A DNA stretch of 64,000 nucleotides from Magnolia sinica (lineage: Eukaryota > Streptophyta > Magnoliopsida > Magnoliales > Magnoliaceae): positions 41,733,501 to 41,797,500 of the forward strand of contig NC_080591.1 in assembly GCF_029962835.1 (NCBI RefSeq), read 5' to 3'. The notes beneath the pieces are model-generated. The model was not told the origin of the DNA and did no database searches. It saw nothing but the letters and a program-made list of their open reading frames with translations. Made by a program: the position numbers and the translations under genes. The stretch's first letter is position 1. Each line of letters opens with the position of its first letter. Positions 57,208 to 64,000 of this stretch are shown one piece after another.

Positions 57208-57834
57208 CTACTCGTTTGTCTGCGGATGAAATGTAGTACTGAACTTCAATTTCACACCCATCACTTCCTGAATACGAGTCCAGAAGATAGATGTGAATTG
57301 CGTGTCTCTGTCAGACACAATCTCCAAGGGAACTCCATGCAGACGTACAATCTCCTTGATGTACAACCTAGCCAACTCATCTGCAGAGTTCGTAACTCTG
57401 ATCGGTAAGAAATGAGCCGATTTCGTCAATCGGTCGACGATCACCCAAATGGAGTCATGTCCCTTCCTCGACTTCGGTAGCCCCGAAATAAAATCCATAG
57501 AGATAAAATCCCACTTCCATTCAGCTATGGGCATGGACTAAAGCAGTCCAGGAGGTTGGTGATACTCTGCCTTGACCTGCTGACACGTGAGACAACAGGA
57601 TACGAACTCAGCAATGTGAACCTTCATATTGTCCCACCAGTAGGATCTCCTCATGTCTTGATACATCTTCATGCTACCTGGATGCATCGCAAGCTTCGAA
57701 TTATGGGCTGACTCGAGAACCTCCCGTCTCAAGTCAGGAACGTCTGGGAAACATAGGCGGCCACGACATCGTAGGCCCCCATCTGAACCAACACTCCACT
57801 CAGAGTCCTCATCTGTACGAACCTGCTCTCTCAT
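57208..57834 (-). pseudogene. Tekay-like integrase core of H
   Basis: Two open blocks. 57834-57538 has the zinc region, HPGSMKMYQDMRRSYWWDN and CCLTCQQVKAEY. 57534-57208 has ISMDFISGLPKSRKGHDSIW, VDRLTKSAHFLPIRV and VSDRDTQF, and ends HPQTNE followed by a stop where F has the catalytic QTERVNQ. So the catalytic Glu lies beyond a stop. Confidence 0.88.
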
Positions 57835-58500
57835 CTTCGTCAGTAGCTCATCATCTGCCTGACTGCAATGATCCTATCATTAATAAAGGGTTGTACTCGA
57901 ATGTGTGCGATAACCTCATACGGCTCTTTCACCTTGAGTTTCTGCTCAAAGTCTCGCACAAACTCCATCATGTCCCATTTTGCTATCATTAGCAGAGCCG
58001 CAAACTCTATAGTCTTCTTGCGACTCAACGCATCTACCACAACGCTTGCCTTGCCCGAATGGTAGGAGAAATCGAACTGAAAGTCCTTCAAGGTTTTCAT
58101 CCATCAGTGTTGCCTCATATTCAAGTCACGCTGAGTGAATATATACTTAAGGCTCTTGTGGTCGCAAAAGAGCTCGAACTCCTCTCCATAGAGGTGATGT
58201 CTCTAGAGCTTTCGTGCGAAAATGACAGCTGCCAACTCCAGGTCGTGTGTAGGGTAATTCTCTTCGTGTTTCCTCAACTGTCTCGAGGCATAAGCAATCA
58301 CCCTGCCCTTCTGCATAAGGACACAACCCAGACCAATGCTAGAGGCGTCAGTATATATCATATACTTAACCCCTTGCTCTGGCAATACTAGCACAGGGGC
58401 AGACATCAACTTGTCCTTCAGCTCCTTAAAAGTTGTTTCGGCCTTCTTATTCCAAGCAAACTTCAAGTCTTTCCGTGTCAACTGAGACAACGGTCTGGCT
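57835..58500 (-). pseudogene. Tekay-like RNase H of H
   Basis: 58490-58203 reads [40 protein letters not shown] and [18 protein letters not shown]. 58100-57840 has the hinge SYHSGKASVVVDALSRKKTI. The Asp of YTDAS is intact and there is one frame break between the blocks. Confidence 0.85.
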
Positions 58501-59240
58501 ATCTTCGAGAAATCTCATATGAAGCGTCGATAATAGCCTGCTAGGCCCAAAAAGCTTCTCACCTCAGTAACCGAACCAGGCTGCTTCCAGTCCTGAACTG
58601 CAGCTACCCTAGCGAGGTCGACAGCTATGCCTTCCTTAGACACCACATATCCTAGGAACTTGACTTTCTCTTTCCAGAAGTCACATTTCTTGTACTGCGT
58701 AAAAAGTTGATTCTTCCTAAGAGCATCCAAGACCGCTTTTAGGTGCTCCTCATGCTCTCCCTGACTCGTAGAGTATATTAAAATGTTATCGATAAAGACA
58801 ATGATAAATCGGAACAAAAACGGCCGAAACACCCTGGTCATCAGATCCATGAACACGGCCGGTGTGTTCGTAAGACCGAACGACATCACAAGGAACTCGT
58901 AATGGCCGAAGCTAGTTCTGAATGCGGTCTTCTGCAAGTCCCCATCCTTGACGCGCAACTGATGATACCCTGACTGCAAATCTATCTTCGAAAAGTACCG
59001 TGCCCCCTTCAACTGATCAAACAGATCATCGATCCTGGGCAAGGGATACTTGTTCTTCACTGTCACTTGATTCAACCTGCGATAATCTATACATAATCAC
59101 AAGGAACCATCCTTCTTCTTGGCAAACAGAACAGGTGCTCCCCAAGGGGACACACTAGGTCGAATAAAGCCCAAATTCAACAAGCCATCAATCTGCTTCC
59201 TCAATTCCTCCATTTTAGTCGGAGGCATGCGATAGGTGGG
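58501..59240 (-). pseudogene. Tekay-like reverse transcriptase of H
   Basis: 59075-58515 is open for 186 codons: [50 protein letters not shown] and [13 protein letters not shown]. The active site reads FIDN where FIDD is expected, which would abolish catalysis. A stop at about 59096 separates it from the upstream block ending KKKDGSL. Confidence 0.88.
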
Positions 59241-60014
59241 CAATGAAATAGGTGTTACACCAGGCATGAGATCGATAGTAAAATCAATCTCACACCGAGG
59301 GGGTAATCCAGGAATCGTCTCGAATACATCCTCAAAGTCCCGAACCACTGGCATATTTTCAAGCACCGAACCAGCAACACTCTCCAACAGAGAAATGTAA
59401 CAACCAAATCGGAAAAGGTAACTGACCTGAACAGGGAAAGTAAAAGTCTCACCCTCAGGTCCATGGGCTGTCACCCGTCTAGCCTCACAATCAATCTCTG
59501 CTCGCATCTTCGTAAGCCAATCCATGCCCAAAATGACGTCATAATGATATAGAGGTGCGACAAACAAGTCAACTAGAATCGACTTACTCCCTAGATCTAT
59601 CAAACAACCCATACAAACCCTGATAATATCAGAGGACCCTGTAGCAGTAGTGAGTGTCACTCCCTTCATAGTAACAGTGCCCAAACTCAGGTGCTTAACT
59701 ACCACATATGATATAATAGAGGTAGTGGACCCTGTGTCCACCAACAAGAAGACGGGAATACCTTGGATGTGAGCTGAAACCTCAAAAGATCTCGGTGCTA
59801 AGTCAGCCCCAGGCGCTTCAGCTGTAAGCGTGTGAACTCGAGCCTGCTGTGGGCGATTCGGTGGTGGTACCATAGGCCGTTGAGGTGGCTTGAAGTGAGG
59901 TACGGAAGGTCTGAAAGATGGGTGAGCTGGTGATGAACGAAGGGGTGGAGTTGATATGACCTGAGGCATCGGACGGCTGATCCTCTGTGGTGGCGTAAAT
60001 CCACTGTCCCGCAT
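59241..60014 (-). pseudogene. Protease and N-terminal RT region of H
   Basis: The open block 60014-59097 (305 codons) starts in the Pro-rich gag tail and passes through SFEVSAHIQGIPVFLLVDTG with an intact DTGS motif. It continues through [20 protein letters not shown] into the start of [22 protein letters not shown]. It is the longest undamaged part of H pol. Confidence 0.88.
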
Positions 60015-61138
60015 TCACGTGAAGTAATTACGATCTAAATGCCCGACTTTTCCAAAGTATTTACAACGCAATCTGAACGCATCAGCTGAGCCGGTGATGC
60101 TGCACGTCTCAGAGGAGAATCTGCCCGTGGCTTCTTGTCGAGAAATAGTGTACTCGAAAAGTCAGGTCGCGATTTAGGAACCATAGGTGCTGGCATACAG
60201 GGCAACCTATCCCCGTCCTGCTCAGCTTGTAGGGACACGCTCACCAACTCAGCATAAGAAGAGATGCTAGCACATCACATATTCGATCGAATCTCAGGCC
60301 TCAGCCCCTCAGAAAAACGTCGAATCCGCATCGGCCGATTACCCAGAAGCAAAGGAGCATACCTACCCAGCTCAGTAAACCGGTTCTCATACTCTGTCAC
60401 CGACATCCCTCCCTGACGGAGGTGAAGGAACTCACTCTCCTTCTCGTGTCGGTAAGTGACCGGGAAATACTTCTCGTGGAAGCGAGCCTCAAATGCCTCC
60501 CATGTCCACACGAAACCCTCCGCAACTGTGCGGAGAACACTTTCCCACCATAAACTGGCCTCCTTCTCAAACATGAAGGAAGCAAGCTCGACCTTCTCCT
60601 CCTCAGAACAGTGAAGAGGCCTCAGCATCTTAGAGATGCGGTCAATCCAGTACTCAGCCTCCTCGGGTCTATGAGTACCCGCGAATGTAGGAGGTCATAA
60701 GCGTTGGAATCGCTCAAATATGCCGCGAGCACTAGAGTTCCCAGATGGGTGCATAGGTGAAGCAGGTGGAGTCGGCCCCATTAACCGACCAAAGATACCA
60801 GCCATGGAAGATAAAAATTGTTGTTGCTATTGCTACTGCTGCATCAACAGCATCATCTGCTCTAGCCTATCAGGAAGCGGAGCGGATGGAGATGCATAAG
60901 GCGTCGACGCAGATGCACGATTCTGCTCAGGAACCGAAGGCGTGACTGGAGGAACCAAAGATAGTGTCACAGGAGTCAGCTCAGCAGCGAGGCCAGTAGC
61001 TGGCTGAGAGTCCGGCCCAGCACCAAAATGAAACGGGCCCGACTGTGGATCCGTCTAGCTATCGCCTAGGGTGGAGACCTCGTCAAGTGACTCGCCCAAA
61101 GAGAGACAGGCCGAAGTCCTCGAGCCCTTAGGAGGCAT
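60015..61138 (-). pseudogene. Tekay-like gag of H
   Basis: The start ATG at 61138 reads MPPKGSRTSACLSL, with a stop after about 27 codons. The capsid part, 60628-60275, has MLRPLHCSEEEKVELASFMF, SLWWESVLRTVAEGFVW and QGGMSVTEYENRFTELGRYA. The knuckle region near 60060 reads CKYFGKVGHLDR with the second and last Cys lost. Several breaks. Confidence 0.87.
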
Positions 61139-61458
61139 GCCCTACATTGAATAGAGGATGCAACCTGTGAGATTTAACATCCACATAATCCACCCACACA
61201 ACATTCACATCACAACTTAAGGAAAACAACATGCATTTCATTTAACAAAATTGTCACAATACAAGAAGTGCAGCATTACATGGATCGCGACAAAGAAAGC
61301 ATGCGAGCTAATACAACATAAGCTTCAAACAACAAACAACTTCCAAACTACTACGCCTATAACGGTTACACACAATAACAAGCAACAAAACAGGGCAAAG
61401 GACGACTACATATGCAACTACTCGTCAGATCTAGTGATGGAGGAGGGGCACCCTTATC
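61139..61458 (-). other. Spacer between ORF1 and gag of H
   Basis: About 320 bp without a gene, matching the F spacer 48212-48565 in position and in its end (GGATGCAACCTG / ggttgcatcc). Confidence 0.65.
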
Positions 61459-62795
61459 TTACAGGCAACACAGGATAGATTTTAGAGTGCAAGTCACCTT
61501 CTTGAACGTATGTTTCACGAGGCCCCGAAGATCCATAATGTCCTATCGTAGGACAGCCTGACCCTCCTCAAGTCGAGCTATACGAGCATCCCTGGTGGCC
61601 TGATCCATGCCCTACTCAGGTGCCGTAGGAGGAGAACTCTCACTCGTGTCCTGGGCCTCCACTTCTTCCTCGTCCTGCTCTTCTTCTTCAATTTCAGCTC
61701 CACCTTCATCATTACTCTCTTCCTCTTTGCTCTCAGTCTCATCCTCACTTTCTTCAAGTAAGGCTTGTCGTCGTCGTAGCCCAATGTCCATCTGATTAAG
61801 AGTCATCTCATTGATATAATGGACAGGTACCGGCTTTTCCACCCCAAGTCTGTAGCTAAACTCATGTGCAATCTTATATATGAGTCAGCCAAATGAGAGC
61901 GATTCAGTCCTTCTATTTGAATGTGCGATAAGGACTATCTGTTGTAAGATGTACGTAGGCACACACAGCTTCTCTCCTTGCCCCACCTGATACAAGAAAT
62001 CGACCATCAGGCACGTGCACTCACTGCATTGCTCCACCTAGGATAGACGTTGAATGTGCAGATGTGGTGAAGCAAGCGGAAGTCGTCCGTCATGTTGGTC
62101 GCTAAAAGGCTTCTGTTAGGCTGTCATTCAACCAGACGACCACAAAGGAACCACGTGCAGCGATCCCTTTTATACACACTACTCAGATTCTTCTCACTTG
62201 CGTGAACCTCGCCAAGCGGCACGTTCAAAAGTTGGGATATCAAAGCAACGTTGATTGTGGCCTCCTGATCTCTTCCGCAAAGGATCTTGAACAACAATGG
62301 CTCAAGCGAAGGTTCTCGAATGTGGGCACAGAAAGCTCAGACAGTACCCACATTTACGCGGTATTCGCCCTCAAATAGAGGACCCCACCTGGCCTCTTTC
62401 AGGCGCTCAAATAAGAGATATTCTCGAAATAGCCGCGCATCTACATGAGCTTCAAAAAGGACCCTATGGCCCTCATAAACTCCATGAGATAGCTCCGCCA
62501 ACAAAGTCCTTCCAACGGAAGCCCGGGGTTCGAGTTCCCGCTTTGTCTGAAACTCTCGAGTGGCGGTTGTGCTCGCGGCGGCACCTCTCGGCCTCCGTGA
62601 ACTGGTTGGGCAATTAGGGCCAGCTTCATCAATGGGAGCTCTCTTCTTCCCCATGAAAGAGAGAATGGTGAAAATGGAAAAGATGGCCGTAATAAGCTCG
62701 AATAGGGCCATGAAAAAAGAAAGAAAAGAGGAAAATGGAAGGAACGATAGGGCTTCCATGAATTTGAGACTCAAAGTAGGGATTTGAGTGCTCAA
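61459..62795 (-). pseudogene. Broken homologue of ORF1 in H
   Basis: The minus strand starts at 62795. The hydrophobic leader includes FMALFELITAIFSIFTILSF and then MGKKRAPIDEAG, with the same 19-residue spacing between the two Met codons as in F. Open to 62337 (TLLAELSHGVYEGHRVLFEA, WGPLFEGEYRVN). Several stops follow that fit C-to-T or G-to-A changes, including an Arg codon to TGA at about 62335 and Trp codons to stops. 61842-61612 holds an acidic segment, and the end CCL-stop at 61459 matches F. Clearly the same gene, inactive here. Confidence 0.82.
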
Positions 62796-63530
62796 ATGGA
62801 AAGAAAAGAAAGGAAAATCAGCAATGGAGGTGGGTTTTGAGATGGGTAGATTGAGGGTGCATGAAAATGGAAGAAGAAAGGGTTTGAAGAGGGATTTTTA
62901 TGGGGTTTTAAGAGAAATTTCTGAAAAAAGGGAAGCTTAGAGGGGTGATTTGTGAAGGGAAGATGATTTGGGAGGGGTTTTAAATGACCAACCATGGAGG
63001 AGTGGGCCATAGTAGGCCCTAGGAGCGTCGACCCGACCGGCCCAGCCCTTCCGGGCCCACTGGGCGGCGAGGGCTCACCGGTCTCTGGACTGTTTGGTGA
63101 GGACTCGCTGGTTGGACGAGGTCCTCCTGCCCACTAGGTCTGAAAATGATGTGGGTCCCACCCTCGGTCCCCGAGGAAATGCCCCGATTGGGCCCCTAGT
63201 CCGTTTCGACTCATTTCGGGTCACTTAGAATAGAACCTGATACAGATTCAAGTTTACCGGGTTTTTAATAGCTGAGATGAGATGATACACGGTTTAAACC
63301 CATCGATGGATGGTCTAGAAGTGATTTGGGGTCGCTGTGTGTGATCAAGAGTGTGCACGAACTCGATCTCGGTGATCGTTTTCAGTAAACTTTCACCGAT
63401 AGGTGCAACTGAAAATCCTACACTATTTCTAGATTTATCTCGCACCCTCTTACACTAAGGTGGCATCAGCGTGCGTTGTGTGATCATAACCCAGGTCTGG
63501 GTTAATCTAAATCATGCTCTGATACCAACA
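62796..63530 (-). other. Leader of H with primer binding site
   Basis: The minus-strand primer site TGGTATCAGAGC lies at 63516-63527, three bases from the LTR end, a full match to the initiator tRNA-Met complement. The GC-rich hairpin region at about 63030-63130 corresponds to that of F. No gene. Confidence 0.75.
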
Positions 63531-63714
63531 TGTAACGCCCTAAAATTCGGGGGTCGAGCACAACTCAGCTCCCAAGTTTTAAAACATCACTTATGCAACA
63601 TATGTAATGATGAATGTATGTTGTCTATATTAGTGCATAAAACATGAAGTAGATTAAGCCAAAACTGCAATCATAATCCAAGGACAGGTGAAATATGCAA
63701 GCGAAAGACTGAAG

Positions 63715-63749
<35 letters not shown>

Positions 63750-64000
63750 TCTCTGAGATATGTATGCTCTACTAAGTCATAATTACAAGTGTTTGTTTCA
63801 AAATACAAGTATCAAAACGAAGTAAACCACTGCAACAATAACCCTGAATCCCCGTAGCTCAGGACACGGCTCACATAAACCCACCTGAGAACTGCATAGA
63901 GGAGAACGCCTCCTCATCATCCTCATACTCCTGCTCTGCCTCGTGGGTTGCATCATCATTTGCATCTAAGACAGAGTCTGGTTGGTGTTGAAACACCATC
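63531..64000 (-). repeat. 5' LTR of H, partial
   Basis: Runs off the window end. It pairs with 42573-43060. The TA run is longer here (about 63717-63745) than in the other copy (about 42758-42771). Confidence 0.88.

Larger units (their letters stand above)
42573..64000 (-). mobile_element. H: Tekay/Del-like chromovirus, minus strand, incomplete at window end
   Basis: From right to left: 5' LTR (63531 onward), tRNA-Met-type primer site, leader, extra ORF1, gag, protease, RT, RNase H, integrase with chromodomain remnant, 3' LTR (56416-53754 and 43060-42573). The 3' LTR is split by F. The LTR ends at 42573-43060 and 63531-64000 differ at about 25 of 430 positions counted by eye, mostly transitions, plus a longer TA run on the right. 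It was inserted into LTR E; the 5 bases before it are CTATG. Confidence 0.88.

Overview
This window looks like a repeat-rich intergenic block of a large angiosperm nuclear genome. No host gene, tRNA, rRNA or CRISPR array could be supported. Nearly all 64 kb is LTR retrotransposon sequence: one Ty1/copia lineage resembling SIRE/Maximus, one Ty3/gypsy lineage resembling Athila, one Ty3/gypsy chromovirus lineage resembling Tekay/Del, and a family of very long LTRs with almost no interior. The GGCCCA-rich and 'caccgtccat' repeat style reminds me of magnoliid or other early-diverging angiosperm genomes, but that is a low-confidence impression.

Layout. 1-2484: 3' end and LTR of a forward copia element. 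2663-5083: broken copia polyprotein on the minus strand. 5084-5653 and 20629-21109: one Athila-type LTR (M) split by element I. 5654-20628: element I, bounded by the duplication TACTC, with LTRs of about 5.1-5.3 kb and an interior of only 398 bp. Its 3' LTR is split by J (12456-16628), an inverted solo LTR of the same family. 21307 to about 32797: a minus-strand Athila-like element (L) that has lost RT, RNase H and integrase. L is split by two solo LTRs, K (24040-28631, giant-LTR family, duplication ATGGT) and B (30057-31438, Athila type). About 32798-41867: a forward Athila-like element (C) with decayed gag-pol and 3' LTR D. 41868-42572: LTR E, abutting D. 42573 to beyond 64000: a minus-strand Tekay-like element (H). 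Its 3' LTR is split by F (43061-53753), a forward Tekay-like element flanked by AGAAC.

The nesting gives a relative order: Athila C/D, then E, then H, then F; and separately LTR M, then I, then J. Counting by eye, the H LTRs differ at about 25 of 430 positions and the F LTRs at about 8 of 520, which agrees with that order.

Most interesting points. (1) Both Tekay-like elements carry an extra sense-strand ORF between the primer binding site and gag. It has a hydrophobic N-terminus, a central region resembling the 'putative plant transposon protein' domain, an acidic stretch and a predicted coiled coil. It is fully open (431 codons) in F. (2) The giant-LTR family is nearly all LTR and carries fast-changing satellite-like arrays inside the LTR. 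Its primer site and 3' end suggest descent from a Tekay-like parent. (3) Athila-type LTRs share two small hairpins, each with a paired base change in one copy. Several LTR families also carry their own palindromic repeat cassette just upstream of the TATA box. Every gag-pol in the window is broken, so any movement would need proteins supplied in trans.
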